From NCBI GenBank assembly GCA_949739085.1, contig CATIYU010000135.1, forward strand, positions 1-46,250: a stretch of DNA of 46,250 nucleotides, given 5' to 3'. Below are positions 32,466-41,236 of the stretch, one piece after another (within the stretch, counting starts at the first letter, position 1; every line of letters starts with the position of its first letter). Below the pieces are notes generated by a model. The model saw nothing but the letters and a program-made list of their open reading frames with translations. It had not been told where the DNA came from and searched no databases. The position numbers and the translations under genes were made by a program. The stretch is from an uncultured Eubacteriales bacterium (GTDB lineage: Bacteria; Bacillota_A; Clostridia; Oscillospirales; Oscillospiraceae).

Positions 32466-33103
32466 CCGACCCGTATGAAGTTCTGAACGTCCCCAGCACC
32501 GCAACGGACGAGGAAGTTAAAAAGGCATACCGGGACTTGGCACGGAAGTACCACCCGGACAACTACCACGACAATCCTCTAGCGGATCTGGCGCAGGAAA
32601 AGATGAAAGAGATCAACGCTGCCTACGACACCATCCAGAAGCAGCGGGGCAGCCGGGGTGGAGCCTCTGCCGGGCAGGGCTATGCCCGGCAGAGCTATGG
32701 GAGCTACCAGTACCAAAGCCAGGCCTCATCTGGGAGTTCCGCCTTTGAGCGGGTGCGCATGGCCATCAACCGAAACGACATCCCTATGGCGGAACAGCTG
32801 CTGGCCCAGATCGAGGACCACAACGGCGAGTGGAACTTCCTCAAGGGCGCCGTCTGTTACCGCCGGGGCTGGCTGGATGAGGCGCGGCGGTACTACCAGA
32901 CCGCCTGCCAGATGGACCCGGGGAACCAAGAGTATCAGCAGACGCTGAACTTTGTGGAAAACGGCGGTGCGTCCTACCGGCCAGAAGGCTACAATGTGTT
33001 TTCTACCGGGTGTACGGGCGGAAACCTGTGCCTGGGGACGGCCTGCACCTATTTTATGTGTAATTTGTGCGGCTATTGCAGTATGCGGTTTATCTGCTGC
33101 TAG
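32462..33103 (+). CDS. J-domain protein with TPR-like region and Cys-rich tail
   Basis: A 213-residue co-chaperone-like protein. The J domain is at residues 1-60: DPYEVLNVPSTATDEEVKKAYRDLARKYHPDNY with the HPD motif at 31-33 that stimulates Hsp70 ATPase. After a Gly/Ser/Gln-rich linker comes a helical repeat region (PMAEQLLAQIEDHNGEWNFLKGAVCYRRGWLDEARRYYQTA) like TPR. The last 30 residues are hydrophobic with eight cysteines. It lacks the zinc-finger and client-binding domains of DnaJ itself. The ATG at 32462 overlaps the DUF5685 stop. Partner specificity is unknown. Confidence 0.85.
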   Translation: MTDPYEVLNVPSTATDEEVKKAYRDLARKYHPDNYHDNPLADLAQEKMKEINAAYDTIQKQRGSRGGASAGQGYARQSYGSYQYQSQASSGSSAFERVRMAINRNDIPMAEQLLAQIEDHNGEWNFLKGAVCYRRGWLDEARRYYQTACQMDPGNQEYQQTLNFVENGGASYRPEGYNVFSTGCTGGNLCLGTACTYFMCNLCGYCSMRFICC

Positions 33104-33132
33104 CCAGGGAGAATTAGTGGGAGGAAAGAACT

Positions 33133-34017
33133 TTGGTAAAAAGCATGACGGGCTACGGAAGAGCCCGGGAGACCCGGAATGGGCGGGACATTACGATGGA
33201 GGTCCGTAGCGTCAATAACCGCTACCTGGACTGTTCCATCAAAATGCCCCGGACCTACATCTTTGCGGAAGACGCGCTGAAAACGCTGGTGCAGAAGCAC
33301 GTCAGCCGGGGCAAGGTGGACGTGTTTGTCACCATTGAGTCTATGGGGGCGGAGGAGGCGGTGGTGGCCGTCAATGAACCCCTGGCCAGGAGCTATATTG
33401 CCGCGCTCCGGAAGCTTTTTGAGATGGGCGGCGGTATGGTCAAGGGAAATTATTTCGCCACGGATTTGGCCCGTTTGCCGGATGTGCTGGCGGTGACAAA
33501 GGCGGAGGAGGACTTGGAGGCCGTCACTGGGGACCTGTGTGCCGTTTTAGAAAACGCCTTATTGGCATATACTGCCATGCGGGAGACTGAGGGCCGGCGG
33601 CTGGCGGAGGACGTCCGCAGGCGGCTGGATGCCATTGAGGCGCTGACCGGGCGGGTGGAGGAGCGCTCGCCCCAGACCGTGGCAGAATATCGGGAGAAGC
33701 TGCTGGAGCGGATGCGGGAGGTGCTGCAAAGCGCCTCTGTAGACGAGTCCCGGATTCTCACCGAGGCGGCGGTTTTTGCCGACAAGGTGGCGGTGGACGA
33801 GGAGACAGTGCGCCTGCGTAGCCATCTGGGCCAGTTTAGGGAGATGCTGGAGAGCGGGGCCCCGGTGGGACGAAAAATGGACTTTTTAATCCAGGAGGTC
33901 AATCGGGAGGCCAACACCATTGGTTCCAAGTGCAGCGACCTCCAAATTGCCCGGGATGTAGTGGACCTGAAGGCGGAGATTGAGAAGATCCGGGAGCAGG
34001 TTCAGAACATCGAATAG
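33133..34017 (+). CDS. yicC: YicC-family endoribonuclease-like protein
   Basis: YicC-family proteins are RNases or RNA-decay factors of general metabolism; the E. coli member has been linked to turnover of a regulatory RNA. The 294-residue product has the family start SMTGYGRARETRNGRDITMEVRSVNNRYLD and the conserved C-terminal MDFLIQEVNREANTIGSKCSDL and VDLKAEIEKIREQVQNIE. Translation starts at TTG 33133 with GGGAGG eight bases before it; the in-frame ATG at 33145 would remove three conserved-looking residues and has a poorer site. It is ten bases before remA and begins the conserved yicC-remA-gmk-rpoZ run. Confidence 0.93.
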   Translation: MVKSMTGYGRARETRNGRDITMEVRSVNNRYLDCSIKMPRTYIFAEDALKTLVQKHVSRGKVDVFVTIESMGAEEAVVAVNEPLARSYIAALRKLFEMGGGMVKGNYFATDLARLPDVLAVTKAEEDLEAVTGDLCAVLENALLAYTAMRETEGRRLAEDVRRRLDAIEALTGRVEERSPQTVAEYREKLLERMREVLQSASVDESRILTEAAVFADKVAVDEETVRLRSHLGQFREMLESGAPVGRKMDFLIQEVNREANTIGSKCSDLQIARDVVDLKAEIEKIREQVQNIE

Positions 34018-34026
34018 GAGGACGGC

Positions 34027-34287
34027 ATGGAGCTGGTAAGTATTGGCTTTGGTGCGCTGGTGTCCGCCGGACGGCTGGTGGCGCTGGTGGCCCCGGATTC
34101 CGCGCCCGTCAAGCGTCTGGTCAGCGAGGCCCGGGATAGAGGGATGCTCATTGACGCCACCTTTGGCCGTAAGACGGCGGCGGTACTGATTATGGATAGC
34201 GACCATGTGGTGCTCTCCGGGCTGCCCTTGGAGAAGTTAGCTCCGCGTTTTGGAGTAGACCCCACTGTACTGGAGGAGGAACTATGA
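34027..34287 (+). CDS. remA: RemA-like DNA-binding regulator (DUF370)
   Basis: RemA proteins bind DNA as ring-like oligomers; in Bacillus the protein turns on biofilm-matrix and osmoprotection genes. The 86-residue product has the conserved [61 protein letters not shown]. It has normal length. The position between yicC and gmk is the standard one in Firmicutes. The start has AGGAGG upstream, and the stop overlaps gmk by ATGA. The target genes cannot be deduced here. Confidence 0.93.
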   Translation: MELVSIGFGALVSAGRLVALVAPDSAPVKRLVSEARDRGMLIDATFGRKTAAVLIMDSDHVVLSGLPLEKLAPRFGVDPTVLEEEL

Positions 34288-34877
34288 AAAAGGGAAGGAC
34301 GTTCATCATCTGCGGCCCCTCCGGCGTGGGGAAGGGTACTGTGGTGGCCAGACTACTGGCCAGCGATCCGTCTCTGTACTTTTCTGTATCCGCCACCACC
34401 CGGGCCCCCCGGGCCGGGGAGGAGGACGGCGTACACTACCACTTCCTTACCCGGAAACGGTTTGAGGAGTGGATTGCGGCGGGGGACTTTCTGGAGTACG
34501 CCGGGTATGTGGGCAACCTCTACGGGACCCCCAGGATCTATGTGGACCAGGCTGTGGAGCAGGGCCGGGACGTGTTGCTGGACATAGAAATCCAGGGTGC
34601 GGCTCAGGTCCGGGAGAAGCGGCCCGATGTGGTGCGCATCTACGTAGCTCCTCCTAGTTGGGAGGAGTTGGAGCGGCGGCTGGTGGGCCGGGGTACCGAG
34701 GATTTGGAAAAAGTGCGTTCCCGGCTGGCCCGGGGGAAGGAGGAGTTCGCTGCGGCGAAGGACTTCGACTACCTGGTAATCAATGACACAGTGGACCACG
34801 CGGTGGAGGAGCTCCAGGCCATTATGCTGGCGGAGCACTGTCGGCCCAGTGAACGTACCGCTCTGATTGACCACTAA
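34284..34877 (+). CDS. gmk: Guanylate kinase
   Basis: Gmk phosphorylates GMP to GDP with ATP and so sets GTP supply. The 197-residue product has the P-loop [10 protein letters not shown] (residues about 11-20). The GMP-binding segment [26 protein letters not shown] follows, then [17 protein letters not shown] and the later [15 protein letters not shown]. Length and order of motifs are normal. It overlaps remA by four bases and ends the tight yicC-remA-gmk unit; rpoZ follows after 97 AT-rich bases. Confidence 0.96.
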   Translation: MKKGRTFIICGPSGVGKGTVVARLLASDPSLYFSVSATTRAPRAGEEDGVHYHFLTRKRFEEWIAAGDFLEYAGYVGNLYGTPRIYVDQAVEQGRDVLLDIEIQGAAQVREKRPDVVRIYVAPPSWEELERRLVGRGTEDLEKVRSRLARGKEEFAAAKDFDYLVINDTVDHAVEELQAIMLAEHCRPSERTALIDH

Positions 34878-34974
34878 ACCACAGCATTATTGGATCCTAT
34901 TTTGAGCAAATATTAGCTATAATTGATAGAAAAATGCTGAATTTTTATTACTATTTAAAAGGAATGATGTTATT

Positions 34975-35193
34975 ATGATGCTCTATCCTGCGATGAACAA
35001 ACTGACCGCCAATATCCCTAACCGCTACCTGCTGGTAAACGTTGTGGCCCGCCGGGCCCGCCAGATTTCCCAGGAGGCGGAGGATCTGGGAGAGAAGATG
35101 ACCGTCAAGCCCGTGACCTTGGCCATCCAGGAGGTGGCAGACGGGATGCTGTCGGTGGAAGCCGCCGACGTGGTCATCAAGGATGTGGAATAA
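34975..35193 (+). CDS. rpoZ: RNA polymerase omega subunit
   Basis: Omega helps assemble RNA polymerase by holding the beta-prime subunit. The 72-residue product contains RYLLVNVVARRARQISQEAE, the conserved helix region, and the KPVTLAIQEVADG segment found in Clostridia members. Three starts are possible (34975, 34978, 34993); 34975 is given because AAAAGGA lies 11 bases before it. The 97 bases upstream are AT-rich with a TATAAT at 34918-34923 but no convincing -35, so a separate promoter is possible but not certain. Confidence 0.9.
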   Translation: MMLYPAMNKLTANIPNRYLLVNVVARRARQISQEAEDLGEKMTVKPVTLAIQEVADGMLSVEAADVVIKDVE

Positions 35194-35198
35194 ACTGG

Positions 35199-35222
35199 GC
35201 CGCCCGCTTCTGTGGGCGGCTT
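35199..35222 (+). terminator. Weak terminator-like hairpin after rpoZ
   Basis: A 9-bp stem (35199-35207 with 35212-35220, one G-T pair) with a TTCT loop is followed only by TTA, so termination would be partial. It separates rpoZ from priA. Confidence 0.5.
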
Positions 35223-35263
35223 AGGCTGTTAGCAGTAGATCTTTCCGGGAGGGAGGTGCGGCC

Positions 35264-37720
35264 TTGGAGCTGGCGAGGGTAGCCCGTGTGGCAGTAGCCG
35301 CCGCGACCTACAGCATTGATAAGCCCTACGACTACTTGGTGCCTCCGTCGTTGACGGACCGGGTGAAGCCCGGCGTGCGGGTGACTGTGCCCTTTGGGCG
35401 GGGCAACCGGGCCAGCGAGGGTGTCATCCTGGCGCTGGGGGAGGAGAGCAGGCGTCCAGAGCTGAAGAGCATAACAGAGGTGCTGGACGACGACAGCATT
35501 TTGGGCCCAGGGCAGATAAAACTGGCCCTCTGGATGCGGGAGCGGTACTTCTGCACACTATATGACGCAGTGAAAGCCCTCCTTCCGGCGGGGCTGTGGT
35601 ACCGCGTGCGGGAGATCTGCACCTTGGCCGTGGACCGGGAGACCGCCTTGGGCGCTGGTGCGAACAGCAAGGAGAGCCGGGTCCTGGAGGCTATTGCCGC
35701 CCACGGCGGTTCTGTTGAGCTGGAGACCTTGCAGCTGGCCTGTGGGGCGGGGGCCGCCGCTGTGGCGAGGGAATTGCAGCGGCGGGGGATTGTGACCATC
35801 GACACCTCTGCCGCTCGGAAGATTGCGGACAAAAAGGCCCGCCGGGTGAGTCTGGCGGTTCCAGCGGAGGAGGCCATGGCTGCTGTGGAAGCAAAACGCC
35901 GGTCCGCGCCTATGCGCTACGAGGTGATTAAGTTGTTGGCAGCCATTGGCAGTGCCATGTCCAGCGATGTGTGCTATTTTACCGGCGCGTCACCCCAGAC
36001 ATTATGCGGTCTGGAAAAACGGGGGCTGGTGGCCTTTTCCGAGGAAGAGGTCCTGCGCCTGCCCCAGCCGGAGGACGCCGCTCCCGGCACCCCCATCCTG
36101 CTCAGCGAGGAACAGCAGTCGGCTTATGATAGCATCCTGGAGCGGGCCAGGGCGGGGGAGGCATCCTGCTCCTTGCTCTATGGTGTCACCGGTAGCGGAA
36201 AGACCCTGGTGTATATCCGGCTTTTGCAGGAGATGGTTCGGTGGGGAAAGCGGGGGATGATTCTGGTGCCAGAGATCGCACTGACGCCCCAAATGATGGC
36301 AAAATTCAGCTCCTACTTTGGCTGTAAAGTGGCGATGCTTCACAGCGGTTTGCGGATGAGCGAGCGTTACGACCAGTGGAAACGGGTGCGTCGGGGTGAG
36401 GTGGACGTGGTACTGGGAACCCGCAGCGCGGTGTTTGCGCCCCTGGAGAACCTGGGGATGATTATTTTGGACGAGGAGCATGAGAGCAGCTACCAGTCTG
36501 AGACGCCGCCCCGCTATCACGCCCGGGATGTGGCGAAATTCCTCTGTGCCCAGAACGGCGGGACCCTGGTACTGGGTTCGGCCACGCCCTCGGTAGAGAC
36601 CACCTGGCAGGCACAGAAGGGGGTCTATCAGAAGCTGATTTTGCGCTCCCGCTACAACTGTCAGCCGCTGCCTCGGGTGGTGGTTGCGGATATGCGGGAC
36701 GAGGTTCGCGCCGGATACGCCGGGATGGTCAGCGCCCCACTGCGGAAGGAGCTGGAGGAGAACCTCCAGCGGGGTGAGCAGAGTATCCTGTTCCTCAACC
36801 GGCGGGGGAACAGCCGGATGTTGCTGTGCGGCGAGTGCGGCGAGGCCCCTCAGTGTCCCCGGTGCAGCGTGCCGCTGACTTACCACAGTGTCAATAAGCG
36901 GCTGATGTGCCACTACTGCGGCCACTCGGAGCGGGCGTCCCAGACCTGTCCAGAGTGCGGGGGCCTGATGAAGCAGGTGGGCGCTGGGACCCAGAAGGTG
37001 GAAGAGGAGTTGCGGGAGCTGTTCCCAGAAGCGGCGGTGCTGCGTATGGACGCTGATACGGTCTCCGGCAACCACAAAGACCTGCTGGACCGGTTTGAGA
37101 AGGAGAAAATCCCGATCCTCCTGGGCACGCAGATGGTGGCTAAGGGCCTGGACTTTGAAAACGTGACCTTGGTGGGTGTGCTGGCGGCGGATCTGGGATT
37201 GTATGTGGACAACTACCACGCGGCTGAGCGGACCTTCAGCCTGCTGACCCAGGTGGTGGGACGGGCGGGCCGGGGCAGTAAGGATGGCCGGGCGGTGATC
37301 CAGACTTTCACGCCGGATAATGAGATCATCACCAGCGCGGCGAACCAGGACTACAACAGTTTCTATGCCGCAGAAATCCGTATTCGCCGGGCCCGGCAGT
37401 ACCCGCCCTTTGCAGACATTTTTACGCTGACTGTATCCGGCGGAGAGGAAGGGGCTGTGCTGCGGGCCGCCGCAGAGCTTCGGGAGGCTATGCGGGCGGG
37501 CCTGCGCTATCCAACCGCCGCCAATATGTCGGTGGAGGTTCTGGGTCCGGCTCCCGCGCCGGTGGTAAAGGTTAATAACCGCTACCGCTACCGGGTTTTT
37601 TGGATTGGCCGCAACGACCACACAGCCCGGGGACTGCTGGGCTACTACATCCGCGCCTTCCATCAGAAGAAGGAGAACCGGGGCATGAACTTGTTTGTGG
37701 ACTGCAACGGGGAGGATTAG
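35264..37720 (+). CDS. priA: Primosomal protein N' (replication restart helicase)
   Basis: PriA recognises stalled or broken replication forks and reloads the replicative helicase. The 818-residue product has the N-terminal DNA-binding domain (YSIDKPYDYLVP), Walker A GVTGSGKT at residues 307-314, and motif II DEEH at 403-406. The zinc-binding cysteines occur in CGECGEAPQCPRC and CHYCGHSERASQTCPECGG near 525-565, and helicase motif VI is QVVGRAGRG. Translation starts at TTG with GGGAGGGAGGT upstream. In many Firmicutes coaBC lies between rpoZ and priA; it is absent here. Def follows after 67 bases. Confidence 0.95.
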   Translation: MELARVARVAVAAATYSIDKPYDYLVPPSLTDRVKPGVRVTVPFGRGNRASEGVILALGEESRRPELKSITEVLDDDSILGPGQIKLALWMRERYFCTLYDAVKALLPAGLWYRVREICTLAVDRETALGAGANSKESRVLEAIAAHGGSVELETLQLACGAGAAAVARELQRRGIVTIDTSAARKIADKKARRVSLAVPAEEAMAAVEAKRRSAPMRYEVIKLLAAIGSAMSSDVCYFTGASPQTLCGLEKRGLVAFSEEEVLRLPQPEDAAPGTPILLSEEQQSAYDSILERARAGEASCSLLYGVTGSGKTLVYIRLLQEMVRWGKRGMILVPEIALTPQMMAKFSSYFGCKVAMLHSGLRMSERYDQWKRVRRGEVDVVLGTRSAVFAPLENLGMIILDEEHESSYQSETPPRYHARDVAKFLCAQNGGTLVLGSATPSVETTWQAQKGVYQKLILRSRYNCQPLPRVVVADMRDEVRAGYAGMVSAPLRKELEENLQRGEQSILFLNRRGNSRMLLCGECGEAPQCPRCSVPLTYHSVNKRLMCHYCGHSERASQTCPECGGLMKQVGAGTQKVEEELRELFPEAAVLRMDADTVSGNHKDLLDRFEKEKIPILLGTQMVAKGLDFENVTLVGVLAADLGLYVDNYHAAERTFSLLTQVVGRAGRGSKDGRAVIQTFTPDNEIITSAANQDYNSFYAAEIRIRRARQYPPFADIFTLTVSGGEEGAVLRAAAELREAMRAGLRYPTAANMSVEVLGPAPAPVVKVNNRYRYRVFWIGRNDHTARGLLGYYIRAFHQKKENRGMNLFVDCNGED

Positions 37721-37787
37721 CGAGGAATCCGGGGAAAATCCCCGCAAAATATGAGTTTAATCCTGCATAGAGGAGGATACAATAGTC

Positions 37788-38282
37788 ATGGCAATCAGAA
37801 AAATTGTGGTCCAGGGGGATTCCATCCTGAACAAAAAGTGCCGCCAGGTGACGGAATTCAACCGGCGTCTCCACACGCTGCTGGACGATATGAAGGACAC
37901 GCTGGGGGAGGCCCAGGGCGTGGGACTGGCGGCTCCGCAGGTGGGGATTCTCCGCCGGGCAGTGATTGTGGCCGACGGCGAGGACGAGCTGATCGAGCTG
38001 GTGAACCCTGAACTTGTGCTTGAGGAGGGAGAACAGACGGATCCGGAGGGGTGCCTCAGCGTACCCGGCAAGTGGGGCATGGTCACCCGGCCTTATCATG
38101 TCCGCGTCCGGGCCCAGGACCGGTTCGGGGAGTGGTTTGAGGTGGAGGGGGAGGGGCTGACCGCCCGCTGCTTCTGCCATGAGATCGAGCACTTAGACGG
38201 CCATTTATATGTGGAGCACATTGACCGCTTCCTCACAGAGGAGGAGGTGGAGGCTTACCAGCGGGAGCAGGAGGGCGAATAG
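37788..38282 (+). CDS. def: Peptide deformylase
   Basis: Def removes the formyl group from the first methionine of new proteins using a metal ion. The 164-residue product has the three motifs in order: GVGLAAPQVG near residue 43, EGCLSVPG near 87 with the metal-binding Cys, and HEIEHLDGHLY near 131 with the two metal-binding His and the catalytic Glu. GAGGAGGA precedes the ATG. Fmt starts two bases after its stop, so the enzymes that add and remove formyl are co-expressed. Confidence 0.97.
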   Translation: MAIRKIVVQGDSILNKKCRQVTEFNRRLHTLLDDMKDTLGEAQGVGLAAPQVGILRRAVIVADGEDELIELVNPELVLEEGEQTDPEGCLSVPGKWGMVTRPYHVRVRAQDRFGEWFEVEGEGLTARCFCHEIEHLDGHLYVEHIDRFLTEEEVEAYQREQEGE

Positions 38283-38284
38283 CG

Positions 38285-39205
38285 ATGCGGATTATATTCA
38301 TGGGTACGCCGGAGTTCGCAGTGGCCGTGCTGCGCCGCCTGGTTGAGGACGGCTGGCCTGTTGCCGCCGCCTTTACCCAGCCGGATAAGCCCAAAAACCG
38401 CGGAATGAAGCTGGTTCCAACGCCCGTAAAGGAATATGCCCTAACAGCTGGAATTCCAGTCTTTCAGCCTGTGTCCTGCCGGGATGAGGCGGTTTTGGAG
38501 CAGATCCGGGGGCTGGAGCCGGACGTGATTGTGGTGGCGGCCTATGGTAAGCTGCTGCCACAGGCGCTGCTGGACATCCCCCAGGTTGCGGTGATTAACG
38601 TTCACTCCTCCATCCTGCCCCAGTACCGGGGGGCCGCGCCTATCAACTGGGCGGTGCTCAACGGGGACCAGGAGACCGGCGTGACCATCCAGTATATGGC
38701 AGCGGAGTTGGATGCGGGGGACATCCTGTTGGTCAAGACCACGCCTATCGGGCCGGAGGAGGATGCTGGGGAACTGTATGGGCGTTTGGCGGAGCTGGGG
38801 GGTGAGGCGGCTAGCGAGGCTCTCTCCCGCCTGCGGGACGGCACTGCGGAGCGCACGCCTCAGGTCTATGGGCCCCAGTATCAATATGCGTCCCTGCTTT
38901 CCCGGGAGATGTCGCCCATGGATTGGACAAGACCCTCCGGGGAACTGGCGAATCAGGTAAGGGGCCTCATCCCCTGGCCCTGCGCTACAACAGACGTGGC
39001 GGGGGTGCGCTGGAAGGTCTTCCGGGCCCGTCCGGGAGAGGAGACGGACGAGGCGCCGGGGACCGTGGTCTCCGCCGGAAAGGATGGGGTCGCGGTAGCC
39101 TGCGGCGACGGCAGAACGCTGGTGATTACAGAGCTTCAGGCAGACGGCGGCAAGCGCATGGCGGCGGCGGACTACCTCCGGGGCCGCCCCATCAAAACCA
39201 AGTGA
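38285..39205 (+). CDS. fmt: Methionyl-tRNA formyltransferase
   Basis: Fmt formylates initiator methionyl-tRNA with 10-formyltetrahydrofolate. The 306-residue product begins MRIIFMGTPEFAVAVLRRL and contains VVAAYGKLLP. The catalytic block is VINVHSSILPQYRGAAPINWAVLNGDQETGVTIQYMAAELDAGDIL (residues about 104-150). The C-terminal domain is of normal size. It lies two bases after def and 16 before the metallopeptidase gene. Nothing in it is unusual. Confidence 0.97.
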   Translation: MRIIFMGTPEFAVAVLRRLVEDGWPVAAAFTQPDKPKNRGMKLVPTPVKEYALTAGIPVFQPVSCRDEAVLEQIRGLEPDVIVVAAYGKLLPQALLDIPQVAVINVHSSILPQYRGAAPINWAVLNGDQETGVTIQYMAAELDAGDILLVKTTPIGPEEDAGELYGRLAELGGEAASEALSRLRDGTAERTPQVYGPQYQYASLLSREMSPMDWTRPSGELANQVRGLIPWPCATTDVAGVRWKVFRARPGEETDEAPGTVVSAGKDGVAVACGDGRTLVITELQADGGKRMAAADYLRGRPIKTK

Positions 39206-39221
39206 GAAGGAACTGTCAACC

Positions 39222-39920
39222 ATGCCCTTTTATTACGAAAAAATCTACTGGATTCTGCTGATTCCGGTGCTAATCCTGTCGGTTTATGCTCAATTTAAGG
39301 TCAGCTCTACCTTTCGGCTCTACAGCCGGGCGGCCAACCGTCGGGGAGTTACCGGGGAGCAGGCCGCCAATGCGGTCTTGCGGGCCAACGGCGTGACAGG
39401 CGTGGGTGTGCGCCCCTGCGGCGGGAGCCTTACAGACCACTACGACCCCAGAACCAACACCATCTACCTCTCCCAGCCGGTTTACCAGGCCGGGACGGTA
39501 GCGGCGGTGGGGGTTGCGGCCCACGAGGCGGGACATGCGGTGCAGTACGCGGCAGGCTACGGGCCGGTGCGGCTTCGCTCCGCGATTATCCCGGTCACCC
39601 AGTTCGGCTCTAAATTCGCCTTTATCGCCCTCTTGCTGGGGATGATTTTGTATATCCAACCCCTGTTTGCGGTAGGGATTATCCTCTTTGCGGTGACGGC
39701 GGTATTCCAGCTTGTAACGCTTCCGGTGGAGTTCAACGCCTCCGCCAGAGCATTGGAGGCTATTGACAGCGGGTTCCTTCTGGACGCAGACGAGCGGAAG
39801 GGGGCAAAAAGGGTTCTGACTGCTGCGGCGCTGACCTATGTGGCTGCGCTGCTGATGTCCCTGCTACAGCTTTTGCGCTATGTGATGGTATTCGCGGGGC
39901 GCAATGAGAGGAGAAGATAA
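39222..39920 (+). CDS. Membrane zinc metallopeptidase (YugP-like)
   Basis: A 232-residue integral membrane protein with a zinc-protease motif HEAGHAVQY at residues about 100-108. A first membrane segment is at about 8-24. Two more are near 130-170 and a last one near 205-225. The segment RRGVTGEQAANAVLRANGVTGVGVRPCGG and the later LPVEFNASARALEAI are hallmarks of the YugP (peptidase M-like, neutral zinc) family. Targets are unknown. It is inserted between fmt and rsmB, which are adjacent in Bacillus. Its stop overlaps the rsmB start by one base (TAATG). Confidence 0.9.
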   Translation: MPFYYEKIYWILLIPVLILSVYAQFKVSSTFRLYSRAANRRGVTGEQAANAVLRANGVTGVGVRPCGGSLTDHYDPRTNTIYLSQPVYQAGTVAAVGVAAHEAGHAVQYAAGYGPVRLRSAIIPVTQFGSKFAFIALLLGMILYIQPLFAVGIILFAVTAVFQLVTLPVEFNASARALEAIDSGFLLDADERKGAKRVLTAAALTYVAALLMSLLQLLRYVMVFAGRNERRR

Positions 39921-41236
39921 TGGGCAGTGGGAGAGATGCGGCCCTGGAGGCCCTGACTGCCTGCCGGCGGCTGGACGCCTGGTCCGACGGAAGTTTGAAA
40001 GCTGTTTGCCGGGGGTTGGACCGCCGGGAGGCTGCTTTCGCCGCCAGGCTTGCCTACGGTGTGTTGCAAAACCGGGCCCTGCTGGATTTTTATCTGGGGA
40101 AGTTTTGCAGCCAGCCCTTTGAGAAACAGGAGCCCTTCCTTCGGGATGTCCTGCGGCTGGGGGCGTATCAGATTTTGTGGATGGACCGGGTCCCAGACAG
40201 TGCCGCCGTGGACGAGGCGGTGGAGATGGTCAAAGGCCATGGCCGGAGACGGGCGGCGGGGTTTGTCAACGCCGTGCTGCGGCGGCTGAGCCGGGAGCGG
40301 GACCGCCTGCCAGAGATTCCAGCGGCGGACTTAGCGAGGAGGCTTTCTATCCAATACAGCCACCCCAGATGGCTGGTAGAGCGCCTGCTGGAGCTGCTGG
40401 GCGGGGAAGAGGCGGAGGAATTTCTCCGCTTGGATAATGAGAGCGTGCCTACTGTTATCCAGCGCAACCCACTGCGGTGCGCCCGAGAGGAGCTGGAGGG
40501 GCGCGTAGAGGCGTCCGGGGCGGCTTTAAAGCCCCACCGGTGGCTTCCGGACTGCTGGGAACTTCGCGGCGGCGGAGACCTGGAGGCTATGGGGGCTTTC
40601 CAGGAAGGGCTCTTCCAGGTGCAGGATGCCGCCGCCCGGGCGGCTGTACTGGCGGCGGCCCCCACTCCCGGCGTCCGGGTGCTGGACATATGCGCCGCGC
40701 CGGGAGGGAAGTCCTTTGCCGCCGCCATGCTGATGGAAAATCGGGGAGAGGTCATTGCCTGCGACATCCACCCCCACAAGCTGGAGCTCATCACCCAGGG
40801 GGCGGAACGGCTAGGTGTGGAATGCGTGAAGACCCTCCAGGCGGATGGCCGGGAGAACCGGCCGGAGTGGAACGAGGGCTTTGACCTGGTGCTCTGCGAC
40901 GTACCCTGCTCTGGGTTGGGTATTATCCGGAAAAAACCGGACATCCGCTACAAGGACCCCAAAGCCTTGGCAGGGCTGCCAAGAGTTCAGGGGGCCATTC
41001 TGGAAAACGCCGCCCGGTATGTCCGGCGGGGCGGGACGCTGGTGTACGCCACCTGCACGATTTTGCCAGAGGAAAACAGCGGCGTCACTGCTGGATTTTT
41101 GGAGCGTCATGTGGAATTTCAGCTGGAGCCGTTCGCCCTCCCGGGACAGGACGGGGAGTCAGATGGAAGCCTGACGCTGTGGCCTCAGCGCCACGGAACA
41201 GACGGATTTTACATCTGCAAGATGAGGAAGCTATGA
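39920..41236 (+). CDS. rsmB: 16S rRNA (cytosine-967-C5)-methyltransferase
   Basis: RsmB makes m5C967 in 16S rRNA. The 438-residue product joins a NusB-like RNA-binding domain (residues about 1-145) to a SAM-dependent methyltransferase. The SAM-binding motif LDICAAPGGKSFAAA is near residue 255. The two cysteine motifs are CDVPCSGLGIIRKKPDIR near 325 and VYATCTILPEENSG near 375. These hold the catalytic and release cysteines. It overlaps both neighbours: TAATG with the metallopeptidase and ATGA with rlmN. Confidence 0.95.
   Translation: MGSGRDAALEALTACRRLDAWSDGSLKAVCRGLDRREAAFAARLAYGVLQNRALLDFYLGKFCSQPFEKQEPFLRDVLRLGAYQILWMDRVPDSAAVDEAVEMVKGHGRRRAAGFVNAVLRRLSRERDRLPEIPAADLARRLSIQYSHPRWLVERLLELLGGEEAEEFLRLDNESVPTVIQRNPLRCAREELEGRVEASGAALKPHRWLPDCWELRGGGDLEAMGAFQEGLFQVQDAAARAAVLAAAPTPGVRVLDICAAPGGKSFAAAMLMENRGEVIACDIHPHKLELITQGAERLGVECVKTLQADGRENRPEWNEGFDLVLCDVPCSGLGIIRKKPDIRYKDPKALAGLPRVQGAILENAARYVRRGGTLVYATCTILPEENSGVTAGFLERHVEFQLEPFALPGQDGESDGSLTLWPQRHGTDGFYICKMRKL

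Noticed and set aside
34918..34923. TATAAT upstream of rpoZ as a full promoter
   Set aside because: TTGAGC lies only about ten bases upstream and no other -35 at 16-18 bases is convincing.
36002..37747. A 581-codon minus-strand open frame opposite priA
   Set aside because: It is antisense to conserved priA motifs, with His/Gln/Leu/Val-rich composition typical of reverse reading of a GC-rich gene.
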